64,000 bases of DNA, from the NCBI GenBank assembly GCA_030019255.1, contig JASEFK010000007.1:31613-95612 (forward strand), written 5' to 3'. Under the pieces are notes generated by a model. It saw only the letters and a program-made list of their open reading frames with translations. It was not told the DNA's origin and made no database searches. This document shows positions 54,809-64,000 of this stretch, in pieces. Position numbers and translations under genes: made by a program. How positions within the stretch are numbered: position 1 is the stretch's first letter; the number at the start of each line of letters is the position of its first letter. Source of the DNA: Actinomycetota bacterium (GTDB taxonomy: Bacteria; Actinomycetota; Geothermincolia; Geothermincolales; RBG-13-55-18).

Positions 54809-54834
54809 CGATCACTGTGCAGTTTTCAAGGTGC
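54809..54834 (-). promoter_or_regulatory. 23S processing stem, 5' strand
   Basis: On the minus strand CACCTTGAAAACTGCACAG pairs with the complementary strand at 50997-51024. Upstream, 54847-54874 folds as a separate leader hairpin (TTGGGCGC ... GCGCCCAA). Confidence 0.75.
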
Positions 54835-54891
54835 GATCTCCAGTTGCTTGGGCGCACCTCAACGGCGCGCCCAAAGTCGAATCCTATATTA

Positions 54892-54920
54892 ATTATACCC
54901 CTCAGGTCAATAGATGTCAG
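54892..54920 (-). promoter_or_regulatory. Promoter of the 23S-5S unit
   Basis: -35 CTGACA (54920-54915), 17 bases, -10 TATAAT (54897-54892): near-consensus. A second, overlapping candidate is TTGACC, 16 bases, TATAGG. It lies between the stop of the membrane-protein gene and the 23S leader, about 95 bp before the mature 23S end. Confidence 0.75.
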
Positions 54921-54948
54921 GAGTATTTTTCCCCTTTATCCAGACCCC

Positions 54949-55464
54949 CTAACCGCTCTGCTGCATCTTCATGAACCCGCCCGCGATGGGGATGAGGGAG
55001 ATGATGATCATGATGATCCATATCGCCCAGTTCATCTTCACGAACTCCCAGTCACCGGGGCGGATGACGAAGGCCAGCAGGGTGAAGAAGGTACCCGCTA
55101 TGGACCATATGAGGTAAATGGGCCCCAGCGGAATGCTGATGTCCACGAAACTGGCCATCTCGTTGGCGGCGAAGAAGCCGGCGAAGATGAGCAGCAGCAG
55201 GTAGATGATCATTGGCCAGTTCTGGTAGCCGCCCCTTCCGGAGGCCCCTATTCCGAAGCCGAAGATCTCCACCTTGTACCAGTGAAGGAAGCTGAAGATG
55301 AGGGCTAACAGGGCGCCCCCCGCTACCACGATGTCCGGGATGGGCAGCCTGGAGGTATCCAGTTGTGGCCTCGGCCTCCCCATGGGCGCCTGGGGCGGCA
55401 TCCCCGGCGGCGGGGGCGGAGGCGGCTGCATACCTCCGGGCGGTCCTGGCGGTTGCTGTACCAT
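54949..55464 (-). CDS. Proline-rich membrane protein lying between 16S and 23S
   Basis: 171 residues. The N-terminal 40 residues are a Pro/Gly/Met-rich cytosolic tail (QQPPGPPGGMQPPPPPPPGM). Four membrane helices follow (VVAGGALLALIFSFLHWY, MIIYLLLLIFAGFFAA, GPIYLIWSIAGTFFTLLAF, WAIWIIMIIISLIPIAGG). Such Pro-rich N-tails with small membrane domains are common in Actinomycetota, function unknown. ATG at 55464 with AAAGGAG six bases upstream. Placement in the rRNA interval is unusual and is possible because the 16S unit terminates before it. Confidence 0.85.
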   Translation of the reverse strand: MVQQPPGPPGGMQPPPPPPPGMPPQAPMGRPRPQLDTSRLPIPDIVVAGGALLALIFSFLHWYKVEIFGFGIGASGRGGYQNWPMIIYLLLLIFAGFFAANEMASFVDISIPLGPIYLIWSIAGTFFTLLAFVIRPGDWEFVKMNWAIWIIMIIISLIPIAGGFMKMQQSG

Positions 55465-55816
55465 TTTACGCTCCTTTCCTTTCCCCTACAGACCTTAATC
55501 CCTCAGCTTGACCATCCAAATTTCTAATTCGACGGCCATCCTTGAATCCCTTATCCTTTTGCCACTCTTTTTTCCCAAAACCGGAAGGCACTACCGCCAT
55601 CACTTCCTCCATGGCATCCCGAGCTATAAGGCCCTGACCGCAGTAAGTGCCTCCCCAACATCATCCCGTCGATCGACTTTCCGGGAGGTGCCGGCACGAT
55701 TCATCTGTTCAGCACCTCTTTCCCTGCATCTTTCGCTCCGCCTATAGCCGCACCGAAACGGGAAGACCGCCTTCCTTTATATTTTTCCACCGCGATGACG
55801 GACCCAAACCCGCTAC

Positions 55817-55858
55817 CTTTTTCAACCCTAAAAGCGCCTACCGAAACGATACAGCATC
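55817..55858. repeat. Dispersed intergenic repeat, copy B
   Basis: Counterpart of 11916-11958. Lies between the 16S terminator and the membrane-protein gene. The rest of this gap (55465-55816) shows no gene and no clear promoter for the membrane protein. Confidence 0.4.
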
Positions 55859-55880
55859 GGCATCAGGGTCTTTCCGGACA

Positions 55881-55910
55881 CGAAAAAGAAACGGCGCTCT
55901 TTGCGCCGTT
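55881..55910 (-). terminator. Intrinsic terminator after 16S rRNA
   Basis: On the minus strand AACGGCGC, a 5-base loop and GCGCCGTT form a perfect 8-bp stem (55910-55890), directly followed by TCTTTTTCGTG. It lies about 86 nt beyond the 16S 3' end, just after the processing stem, and would end the 16S transcript before the membrane-protein and 23S genes. Confidence 0.85.
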
Positions 55911-55930
55911 CCTTCAAAACTAAACAGCGC
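55909..55930 (-). promoter_or_regulatory. 16S processing stem, 3' strand
   Basis: On the minus strand CGCTGTTTAGTTTTGAAGG pairs almost perfectly with CCTTGAAAACTAAACAGCG at 57667-57690, an RNase III-type stem enclosing 16S. Confidence 0.75.
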
Positions 55931-55994
55931 CAGGGGAGAGAGGGATACGCGTTTATTTTTTCGTGCCCCGGGCTTTCGCCCGGCGTGCACTCCC

Positions 55995-57546
<1,552 letters not shown>

Positions 57547-57666
57547 AAATGCAGTCCTTGCGGACTTACATGCGTCGAAGAACGTATCCCGGCTCCCTAC
57601 CGGCCGCAGTCCGTCCGAGGACGGACCGGAACGGAATTCATGGGAGCACTCTCTCTCCACCTGAAA

Positions 57667-57690
57667 CGCTGTTTAGTTTTCAAGGAACCG
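57667..57690 (-). promoter_or_regulatory. 16S processing stem, 5' strand
   Basis: Complement of 55909-55930; encloses the 16S gene and lies about 120 bp before the mature 5' end. Confidence 0.75.
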
Positions 57691-57718
57691 GGCTCAGCGC
57701 CGTCTTCAACAAGGCTAC

Positions 57719-57747
57719 AAAGTAGCACTCTAGATGGTCCCTGTCAA
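57719..57747 (-). promoter_or_regulatory. Promoter of 16S rRNA
   Basis: Perfect -35 TTGACA (57747-57742), 17 bases, -10 TACTTT (57724-57719), in the 383-bp gap between tyrS and 16S. The -10 is weak, but position and -35 fit an rRNA promoter. Confidence 0.6.
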
Positions 57748-57754
57748 TAAACGC

Positions 57755-57784
57755 GGATTAAAAATACCGCTTTCAAGGCGGTAT
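57755..57784 (-). terminator. Terminator of tyrS
   Basis: On the minus strand ATACCGC, a 7-base loop and GCGGTAT form a 7-bp stem, then TTTTTAATCC. About 145 bp after the tyrS stop and just before the 16S promoter. Confidence 0.7.
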
Positions 57785-57929
57785 CCGGCTTTCCTTCGCT
57801 TACTTCTACCCTTCAAGCGTCCGGATTACCGCCTCCTTCATTTCAACCGGGTTTGTTCCCCGGCGGCCTTCGCCGCAATTTTCATATTAGCACCCGGTGG
57901 GTGCGCTGTCAAACGGAATGCGGCGTCTT

Positions 57930-59165
57930 TTACCTTCTTATCCTGCGAAAATGGCGCTTGCCCTTCTGGATGACCAGGCCGTCCAGTGCTTCGGCCGGGA
58001 CCTCGTATTCCTGGTCCAGGACCTCCCGGCCATCCAGCTTCACGCCCCCCTGGGCGATGAGCCTCCTCCCTTCGCTGGTGGAAGCGGCCAGGCCGGCCAG
58101 CACCAGGAGACGGGGAAGCCAGATGCGACCCTCCCGCAGCTCCTCCTCTTTGAGGGACACCTCAGGTATTTCCTCGGGCAGTTCCCGGTTCACGAAGACG
58201 CGGTCGAAAGCCCGCTCCGCGGCGGCGGCGGCTTCCTCCCCCCAGTACAGCCTCACCACCTCACGGGCCAGTCGTCTCTTGGCCCGGGCGGGGTGGAGGG
58301 CTCCCGACTCCAGGTCGCGGAGAAGGGATTCCAACTCGGCAGGCTCCAGGGCGGTGGTGAGCCGGAAATAGTCGGGCATCAGCCGGTCGTCCAGTGACAT
58401 CAGCTTGCCGAACATCTCCTCGGGTGGATCGGTGAGACCCACGTGGTTGCCCAGGCTCTTGGACATCTTTTTCTCCCCGTCCAGGCCCACCAGGATGGGA
58501 AGGGTGAGCACGCTCTGCGGCTCCTGCCCCAGCGCCCTCTGCAGTTCTCTGCCCGCCAAGAGGTTGAATATCTGGTCGGTACCCCCTATCTCCACGTCCG
58601 CCCGGAGGGCCACGGAATCGTAGGCCTGCATCACCGGGTAGAGAAACTCGTGCAGCCCGATGGAGACGTTGTCGGCATAGCGCCTGGCGAAGTCGTCCCT
58701 CTCCAGGAGGCGGGCCACGGTGAAATGGGAGGTGAGGCGCAGCAGCTCCTCGAAGGTGAGGGGGGCCAGCCAGCGGCTGTTGTACTCGAGCACCGTGCGT
58801 TCCCGGTCCAGGATGCGGAAGGCCTGCTGGGCGTAGGTCTCGGCGTTGGCCCGCACCTCCTCCGCCGAAAGCTGCGGACGGGTCACGTCGCGCTCCGAGG
58901 GGTCCCCCACCCTGGCCGTAAAATCCCCGATGAGGAGTATGGCGGTATGGCCCAGGTCCTGGAACTGGCGCAGCTTGCGCAGGGGAACGGCATGTCCCAG
59001 GTGCAAGTCCGGGCGGGTGGGGTCCACCCCGAACTTCACCCTCAGGGGGCGGTCCTCGGCGATGGAACGCTCCACCTTGGCCTGCAGGTCACCCTCTGGC
59101 AGGCAGTCCACCGCGCCGGAGAGGATGACCTGCATCTGGTAATCAAGGTTCCTCACCAGAGCCAT
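57930..59165 (-). CDS. tyrS: Tyrosyl-tRNA synthetase
   Basis: Charges tRNA-Tyr. 411 residues. DLHLGHAVPLRKLRQFQ is the class I HIGH motif (HLGH form), GLDGEKKMSKSLGNHVGL the KMSKS loop, and the C-terminal 70 residues form an S4 domain (LLVLAGLAASTSEGRRLI). The HLGH-type N-terminus and length place it in the TyrZ-like branch rather than the TyrS of E. coli. ATG at 59165 after GAGGTGAGAAAGG. Upstream of the 16S gene on the same strand but separated by a terminator. Confidence 0.97.
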   Translation of the reverse strand: MALVRNLDYQMQVILSGAVDCLPEGDLQAKVERSIAEDRPLRVKFGVDPTRPDLHLGHAVPLRKLRQFQDLGHTAILLIGDFTARVGDPSERDVTRPQLSAEEVRANAETYAQQAFRILDRERTVLEYNSRWLAPLTFEELLRLTSHFTVARLLERDDFARRYADNVSIGLHEFLYPVMQAYDSVALRADVEIGGTDQIFNLLAGRELQRALGQEPQSVLTLPILVGLDGEKKMSKSLGNHVGLTDPPEEMFGKLMSLDDRLMPDYFRLTTALEPAELESLLRDLESGALHPARAKRRLAREVVRLYWGEEAAAAAERAFDRVFVNRELPEEIPEVSLKEEELREGRIWLPRLLVLAGLAASTSEGRRLIAQGGVKLDGREVLDQEYEVPAEALDGLVIQKGKRHFRRIRR

Positions 59166-59840
59166 GATGCGCCCTTTCTCACCTCAAGACACGACCGGGA
59201 CTCCCCCTCATCTTCAGGCAAGCCCGCTTGCCTTCTGGTGCCGGGGAGGAGGATGCGGACCGACCACTGACGTCCGCGGTCCCGATGCATCGCTACCCGG
59301 CGTTTATTCCGGACGGGGCTACGGGATCGTTTTCCTGATGACCCGTCCGGTCCTGTGTTTCACGCGGCTAAAGGATAACGCAAGCGGAGGGAAACCGCAA
59401 AGCCGTAATCCACCTGAAGAAGCGAATCCTCTCCATTCGCATGAGCCCCTTTTATCACCCTCACAAGAACCGACCGCTGTCGGCATCCAAGTGGATAGCC
59501 CTTGGGTGCTTCTTAAGGCCGACGCGGCGTGGAGGGTGAGGTCGTCGATGATCCCCCTCTTGAAGGCGGGAGGAGTAAAATTCCCCTTTCGCCAACCCTT
59601 GGAATCCCCCTCCTCGAGAGCTGCGGTATCCCAGGCCGCCCAACGGTATTGGAGAGACGGAAGGAGTGGACGGCCACGGCGCAGAAATCGAGTTTGCGGG
59701 AAGGCGGGGCGCGAGTCACAACCGGAGATGAAAGGGGAGACGGCGGAGAACGTTTCTCCCCGGGGAACCGGTCCCTGCTTCCCATGGTCTATACTTGAGA
59801 GTGGAATCGAAGCGGGGTGGCGTCGGGAAGAGGTAACATC
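59166..59840. other. Divergent gap between tyrS and the penicillin-binding protein
   Basis: 675 bp without a gene. Holds several stem-loops: AGGCAAGC/GCTTGCCT near 59217-59234, GCGGAC/GTCCGC near 59253-59275, and the group at 59309-59440 (separate entry). No T-box GGGTGGNACCGCG was found on the tyrS side. A TATACT at about 59791 is a possible -10 for the plus-strand gene, with no clear -35. Confidence 0.45.
59309..59440 (+). ncRNA. Candidate structured leader RNA, class unknown
   Basis: CCGGACGGG (59309-59317) pairs with CCCGTCCGG (59342-59350). Then CGGCT/AGCCG (59365-59369, 59401-59405) encloses the hairpin GCGG-CCGC (59384-59387, 59395-59398), and GGAT (59373-59376) pairs with ATCC (59408-59411) in an interleaved, pseudoknot-like way. 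A last hairpin GCGAAT-ATTCGC lies at 59422-59440. Strings such as GGATAACGCAAGCGGAGGGAA resemble parts of known riboswitches, but no class matches fully. Confidence 0.25.
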
Positions 59841-62270
59841 ATGCGGGTTCTGTTGCGCGTAGCGTTGATTATTCTCCTTTGCCTGCTGCTTCTGGCGGGG
59901 GGGTTCCTGGCCTGGTTCTATACCGGTGTCGGGCTGCCCAGCCTGGACCAGCTGGAGAAACATCGCATGGACCAGACTTCCAAGATCCTGGCCGCCGACG
60001 GCACGGTCATCGCTGAACTGCACGGGGAACAGCACCGCGAAAAGGTTTCTCTGGACCAGATATCCCCCTATCTACGGCAGGCGGTTATCGCCATCGAGGA
60101 CGAGCGCTTCTACTCCCACAGCGGGATGGACTGGAAGGCCATAGCCCGGGCCTTCTGGACTAACGTGGTGGAGGGCAAGGTGGTGCAGGGCGCCTCCACC
60201 ATAACCCAGCAGTACGTGAAGAACGCCCTCACCAGCAAGGAGAGAACCTACTGGCGCAAGGTGGAGGAGGCCAGCCTGGCCAACCAGCTGGAGAGGAGAT
60301 ACTCCAAGGACAAGATACTTGAGCTCTACCTCAACGACGTCTATTTCGGGCAGGGTTGCTACGGGGTGAAGACGGCCTCCGAGACCTTCTTCGGCAAGCA
60401 ACCCTCGGAGCTCTCCCTGGAGGAAGCCGCCCTGCTGGCCGCGGTCATCCGCATCCCCAACTACTATTCCCCCTACACCAACGCCGAGGCGGCCATGCAA
60501 AGGCGCAACCTGGTGCTGGACAAGATGGCTGAGCTTGGATTCATCAGCCGGGAGGAGGCCGAGCAGGCCAAGTCAAAGCCGGTGGTGGTACAGCCCATTC
60601 CGGAGGAGGCCCCCAGCCAGGTAGCTCCCTATTTCGTGGAGTACGTGAAGAAATACCTCTACAACGTCTTCGCCTCCGACCAGGAGCTCCGCTCCCGTTT
60701 CGGTGACCTCTCTCCCGACGACATCATCTTTCGCGGTGGGCTGCGCGTGTATACCACCCTAGACCTGAACATGCAGCGCTACGCCGAGGAGGCCATCAAT
60801 TCCACCCTGGACCGCCCCGGGGATCCCAGCGCCGCCCTGTGCGCCGTGGACCCGCGCACGGGGGAGATCAAGGCCATGGTGGGTGGCAGGGACTTCAGCA
60901 AGCTGCAGTACAACATCGCCGCCCAGGGGGGGCGGCAGCCCGGCTCGGCCTTCAAGGTCTTCGTGCTTACAGCGGCCATCAGCAATGGCATCTCCCCCTA
61001 CAAGACCTACGATTCCTCGCCCACCACCCTGGTCTTCCCCGACGGGACCAAGTGGAAGGTGAACAATTGCGAGGGGTCGAGTTACGGGAGCATCAACGTG
61101 TACACGGCCACCGTGCGCTCGGTGAACGTGGTCTTCGCCCGGCTCATACGCGACGTGGGACCCCAGCGGGTGGCCCAGATGGCCAAGGCCATGGGTATCA
61201 CCTCCCCGGTGGACCCCTACCCCTCCATCGCCCTGGGAGCCCTGACCAACGGGGTGAATCCCCTGGAGATGGCTAGCGCCTTCGGCACCCTGGCCTGCAA
61301 CGGGGTGCACTACGATCCCATCTGCGTGACCAAGGTCACCGACGCCGACGGCGAGGTTATCCTCGAGAACCGACCCAAGGGAAAGCGGGTGGTACGCGAG
61401 GACGTGGCCGCGGTGGTCAATTCCATCCTCCAGGACGCGGTGAAGCACGGCACGGGAAGGGCGGCGCGCCTTGACCGCCCCCAGGCGGGCAAGACGGGGA
61501 CCACGGACAATTACGCCGACGCCTGGTTCTGCGGGTACACCCCCGACCTCTCCGCGGCGGTATGGGTGGGCTATCCCCAGGGCCTCATCCCCATGCGCAG
61601 CGTCCACGGCATCACCGTCTACGGGGGGACCTTCCCGGCCCAGATTTGGAGGAAATTCATGGTAAAAGCCCTGGAGGGCGTACCCCCCACCGACTTCTCG
61701 AAGGCGGAGTTCGGCGGCGGGGACGAAGAGGAGTTGGTCACGGTAACCGTGTGCACGGAAAGCCAGCTCCTGGCCACCCCCTACTGTCCGCACACCGAAA
61801 CCAGGACCTTCCGACGGGGAGAAGAGCCCACCGACTACTGCCACCTCCACACCGAGGGGCAGAGGGTGGCCGTCCCCGCGGTGACGGGCATGGAGGAAGG
61901 AGAGGCGGTGGCCGCTATCCGTGGAGCGGGGCTGGTGCCTAACGTCACCTACATCAATTCCACCGTGGCGCCGGCGGGCATGGTGGTGGGGCAGAACCCG
62001 CTGGCCGGGACCATGGTCAACCCGGGGTCCACGGTGACCATATCCGTGAGCAGGGGCCCCTCGCCCCAGGGGGTGGTACCCAACGTGGTGGGCATGAGCG
62101 AAACCTCAGCCAAGGAAGTCTTGGTCGCCGCAGGTTTCGTCTACAAGGTAGTCTACTCTCCTTCCAGCCCGGATAAAGTGGGAATCGTCATCTACCAGTT
62201 CCCGGGCGGCGGGTCGTCGGCTACCGCGGGATCCCAGGTGATCATCACCGTGGGGAAATCCAGCGGCTGA
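59841..62270 (+). CDS. Bifunctional penicillin-binding protein 1A with PASTA domains
   Basis: Makes and cross-links peptidoglycan at the outer face of the membrane. 809 residues. One N-terminal membrane helix (VALIILLCLLLLAGGFLAWF), then the GT51 glycosyltransferase domain (IAIEDERFYSHSGMDW with the catalytic Glu, GASTITQQYVKNAL), then the transpeptidase with SxxK in GRQPGSAFKVF, SVN in TVRSVNVVFA and KTGT in AGKTGTTDNYADAWF. Two C-terminal PASTA repeats begin AVPAVTGMEEGEAVAAIRGA and VVPNVVGMSETSAKEVL. A Cys-containing linker (CTESQLLATPYCPHTE) links the halves. ATG at 59841 with GAGGT; an upstream ATG-like start at 59817 lacks one. Confidence 0.95.
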   Translation: MRVLLRVALIILLCLLLLAGGFLAWFYTGVGLPSLDQLEKHRMDQTSKILAADGTVIAELHGEQHREKVSLDQISPYLRQAVIAIEDERFYSHSGMDWKAIARAFWTNVVEGKVVQGASTITQQYVKNALTSKERTYWRKVEEASLANQLERRYSKDKILELYLNDVYFGQGCYGVKTASETFFGKQPSELSLEEAALLAAVIRIPNYYSPYTNAEAAMQRRNLVLDKMAELGFISREEAEQAKSKPVVVQPIPEEAPSQVAPYFVEYVKKYLYNVFASDQELRSRFGDLSPDDIIFRGGLRVYTTLDLNMQRYAEEAINSTLDRPGDPSAALCAVDPRTGEIKAMVGGRDFSKLQYNIAAQGGRQPGSAFKVFVLTAAISNGISPYKTYDSSPTTLVFPDGTKWKVNNCEGSSYGSINVYTATVRSVNVVFARLIRDVGPQRVAQMAKAMGITSPVDPYPSIALGALTNGVNPLEMASAFGTLACNGVHYDPICVTKVTDADGEVILENRPKGKRVVREDVAAVVNSILQDAVKHGTGRAARLDRPQAGKTGTTDNYADAWFCGYTPDLSAAVWVGYPQGLIPMRSVHGITVYGGTFPAQIWRKFMVKALEGVPPTDFSKAEFGGGDEEELVTVTVCTESQLLATPYCPHTETRTFRRGEEPTDYCHLHTEGQRVAVPAVTGMEEGEAVAAIRGAGLVPNVTYINSTVAPAGMVVGQNPLAGTMVNPGSTVTISVSRGPSPQGVVPNVVGMSETSAKEVLVAAGFVYKVVYSPSSPDKVGIVIYQFPGGGSSATAGSQVIITVGKSSG

Positions 62271-62293
62271 ACCCCCCGGCGGTGCGCCTCGGC

Positions 62294-63421
62294 CTAACTC
62301 GCGTCCCCTTCGAGCAGCCTGCGGAAGACCGGGTTGTGCCGGAGACGGTCCAGGCAGGCATCGCGCTCCGCGTCCTCACGCAGGGAGGGGTCCAGCTCCA
62401 GGGCGCGGCGAAGGTAGCGCAGGGCCCGGTCGGTCTCCCCCCGCAGGGCGAAGAGGCAGGAGAGGTTGTAGTAGGGCCACGGGTAGGAGGGGTCCACCTC
62501 CAGGGCGCGGTGGAAGGATTCCTCGGCCTCCTCCATCCTCCCCAGTTCCATGAGAGCCGCCCCCTTGTTGCTCAGGGCATACTTGTTCTCGGGGTTGATG
62601 GCCAGGCACTTGTCAATGTATTCCAGCTCCTTCTCCACCTCGCCCAGGCACCCCAGGGCGTAGCCCTTCTCCAGGTAAGCGCTGTCGTTGTCCGGGTCCA
62701 GCCTGATGACGCGGTCAAAGTAGGCGGCAGCCCTCTGGTAATCCCCCCGGTCCAGGTATATGGAGCCCAGGCTTAGGAGGGCCTCCACGTTGTCCGAGTC
62801 GAGCATGAGGATTTCGCCATAGGTCTCCACGGCCCGGTCGTCGTCCAACATCTCCTCGTAGACCGCAGCCAGCTCGAAGAGCACGTCGATCAGCTTCTCC
62901 CGCTCCCCCTTGTACAGGCTGACCGCCTTTTCCAGGCATTCCACGGCCTCCCGGTATTCCCCCCTCCCGGCCAGGAGCCGAGCCCGGTTATAGTAGGGAT
63001 AGCCGAAGTTCGGGTCCAGCTCCAGGGCCCGCTCGTAGGCCTCCAGCGCCCTCTCCTCGTCGCCCAGCTCGTGATAGGCAATGCCCAGTTCGTTGAGGAG
63101 GTCCGGGTTATCCGGGTCACGCTGCAGGGCCTCCTGGTAATAGGTCACCGCGCGGGCGTAATCCCCCTTCTCCATCATCACCAGGGCCAGCCCGTCGTAG
63201 GAGCGGGGGTCGTCGGGGTCCAGCTCGCCCACGCGACGGAAGCGGAGGGCGGCCTCCTCCAGTTCCCCCTTCTCGTAGAGGGCCAGCCCAAGCTGGTACT
63301 GACCCTCCACGTCCTCCGGATAATCGTCCAGGAAGCGGCGGAAGCGTTCGATGGCCTCGTCTATCCTGCTCTCCGCCAGGAGCCGCTCGCCCTGTTCGAG
63401 CAACCGGTATCCCTCACTCAA
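62294..63421 (-). CDS. TPR-repeat protein
   Basis: 375 residues built from about ten tetratricopeptide repeats (for example YQLGLALYEKGELEEAALRF, LNELGIAYHELGDEERALEA, YYNLSCLFALRGETDRALRY). No signal peptide or membrane segment. Conserved Asp-Pro turns mark each repeat. Function: interaction scaffold; partner unknown. TTG at 63421 with GGAGGAGGATGAGG upstream. It converges on the penicillin-binding protein gene with 23 bp between stops. Confidence 0.88.
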   Translation of the reverse strand: MSEGYRLLEQGERLLAESRIDEAIERFRRFLDDYPEDVEGQYQLGLALYEKGELEEAALRFRRVGELDPDDPRSYDGLALVMMEKGDYARAVTYYQEALQRDPDNPDLLNELGIAYHELGDEERALEAYERALELDPNFGYPYYNRARLLAGRGEYREAVECLEKAVSLYKGEREKLIDVLFELAAVYEEMLDDDRAVETYGEILMLDSDNVEALLSLGSIYLDRGDYQRAAAYFDRVIRLDPDNDSAYLEKGYALGCLGEVEKELEYIDKCLAINPENKYALSNKGAALMELGRMEEAEESFHRALEVDPSYPWPYYNLSCLFALRGETDRALRYLRRALELDPSLREDAERDACLDRLRHNPVFRRLLEGDAS

Positions 63422-63789
63422 TATTCCTCATCCTCCTCCGGCGGGACCGGGCAGGGTTTCCGGCCCATCGCCATTATCGGAATTTTTTCGGGTTCCCGGA
63501 TAATCTCCGAGATACCGAGGCTTCCCGGTTAGACCGGGAGGTTTCCCTCCCATCGGAACTCCTCTGAATCATAGTCTATACGAAAAAACCTCCACCGCGA
63601 ACAAGCCGCTCCCGCTTTTTCGCAAATTTTCTCCTCCTTCCCGAAGACCTCCTCTCGCGGCTCCGGTCGCCTTCCCGCCGGAAACGGCGGTTTGGTCTGC
63701 CCGCCCCAACCGGAGGACGGGCCAGAACCAATCCTTCGTGACGTATGCATAGCGCACGGGAGCGGAAGGGGCAAGCAAAACCGGCTCCT
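63422..63789. other. Gap between the TPR gene and the right-edge tandem repeat
   Basis: No gene with a ribosome site; an 81-codon minus frame (63529-63774) looks spurious. No terminator or promoter stands out. Confidence 0.4.
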
Positions 63790-63906
63790 TCAGTGCTTGG
63801 AGTGCGAACGTCCCCGGGGCTTGGCGGCGCGGGACACCCTGACCAGGCCGGAGACGGGGATGATGCGCACCCCCCTCTCCTCCAGCTTGTCCAGGATGAG
63901 GTTCAT
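63790..63906 (-). pseudogene. Short duplicated gene tail (38 codons)
   Basis: Reads MNLILDKLEERGVRIIPVSG, then LVRVSRAAKPRGRSHSKH and a stop. Its last 30 codons repeat the sequence of the gene end at 63928-64000, with a different last few residues. It has no ribosome site and no upstream domain, so it is probably a leftover from a tandem duplication of a gene 3' end rather than a working gene. Confidence 0.45.
63807..63863. repeat. Tandem duplication, left copy (visible part)
   Basis: 57 bp from GAACGTCCCCGGGG to GGAGACGGGGATG, identical to 63944-64000. Offset 137 bp. Confidence 0.85.
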
Positions 63907-63927
63907 GCCCAGGCGAACTCGGCAAGG

Positions 63928-64000
63928 TCAGCGCCGGGCTCTCGAACGTCCCCGGGGCTTGGCGGCGCGGGACACCCTGACCAGGCCGGAGACGGGGATG
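63928..64000 (-). CDS. C-terminal end of a gene running off the window
   Basis: Only the last 24 codons are visible: IPVSGLVRVSRAAKPRGRSR then ARR and a stop. Basic tail; family not recognisable. The copy at 63790-63906 shares most of it. Confidence 0.45.
   Translation of the reverse strand, partial: IPVSGLVRVSRAAKPRGRSRARR
63944..64000. repeat. Tandem duplication, right copy (cut by window edge)
   Basis: Identical to 63807-63863 over all 57 visible bases; true length unknown because the window ends inside it. Confidence 0.85.

Noticed and set aside
59309..59440. Assignment as a TPP or c-di-GMP riboswitch
   Set aside because: Only fragments of each consensus are present; the CUGAGA and 3' pairing elements of TPP and the tetraloop-receptor parts of c-di-GMP-I are missing, and the downstream gene is a cell-wall synthase unrelated to thiamine.
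59166..59840. T-box leader for tyrS
   Set aside because: Searched for the GGGTGGNACCGCG box and a terminator/antiterminator pair on the minus strand; neither is present.
63529..63774. 81-codon minus frame near the right edge
   Set aside because: No ribosome site, no domain, and biased toward Arg/Gly/Pro as expected for random GC-rich frames.

Overview
The window is about 64 kb of GC-rich bacterial chromosome, mostly housekeeping genes with strong GGAGG-type ribosome sites and many TTG/GTG starts. It holds one set of rRNA genes and no phage, plasmid or insertion-sequence genes. The gene order suggests a deep-branching Actinomycetota (inference). Read along the minus strand it runs tyrS ... 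TPR protein, NagD-like HAD phosphatase ... tlyA, nadK, recN ... pyrG, Nudix hydrolase, xerD. From memory this is the order of the Mycobacterium tuberculosis Rv1689-Rv1701 block, here with other genes inserted. The archaeal-type PEP carboxylase, B12-binding radical SAM proteins and ferredoxin-linked flavoproteins fit an anaerobic or thermophilic lineage, but the sequence does not prove this.

Layout. 1-12 kb (minus): DHH/CCA-type protein (cut by the window edge), deoB, a helical unknown, a 79-aa zinc ribbon, a radical SAM protein, xerD, ald, Nudix hydrolase, M20 peptidase and pyrG. 12-16 kb: a flavodoxin-like reductase (plus) and a metal-uptake ABC operon. 16-22 kb: recN, nadK, tlyA, dxs and a minimal xseB-like gene. 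22-24 kb: a membrane M28-like protein (plus), a membrane protein and YjbQ. 24-29 kb: ACT protein, PaaK-type ligase and an ABC-2 exporter whose operator-bearing promoter lies face to face with a promoter pointing at an M23 peptidase (plus) and PEP carboxylase (plus). 32-37 kb: rhomboid, methyltransferase, HAD phosphatase, TPR and zinc-ribbon membrane protein in one tightly overlapping operon, then a B12-radical SAM protein. 37-42.5 kb: a four-gene iron-sulfur/flavoprotein dehydrogenase cluster and a MerR-TetR fusion regulator. 42.5-50.5 kb: DUF1015, MerR regulator, B12-radical SAM, FmdB zinc ribbon, enoyl-CoA hydratase, TPR protein and a DUF2892 protein.

50.8-57.5 kb (minus) holds the rRNA genes, organised unusually. 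The 16S gene has its own promoter, processing stem and intrinsic terminator. A proline-rich membrane-protein gene follows, and then 23S and 5S start from a separate promoter with their own processing stem and terminator. The 23S gene is split by a 737-nt group I intron encoding a LAGLIDADG protein. It interrupts helix 69 after the equivalent of E. coli U1911, and a perfect 6-bp P1 with a terminal U.G pair can be read directly.

57.9-64 kb: tyrS, a bifunctional PASTA penicillin-binding protein, a TPR protein, and a 137-bp tandem duplication running off the right edge. The best candidates for new biology are the intron at its insertion site, the unlinked rRNA units, the MerR-TetR regulator with an apparently leaderless, dyad-covered promoter, and the neighbouring four-subunit dehydrogenase.
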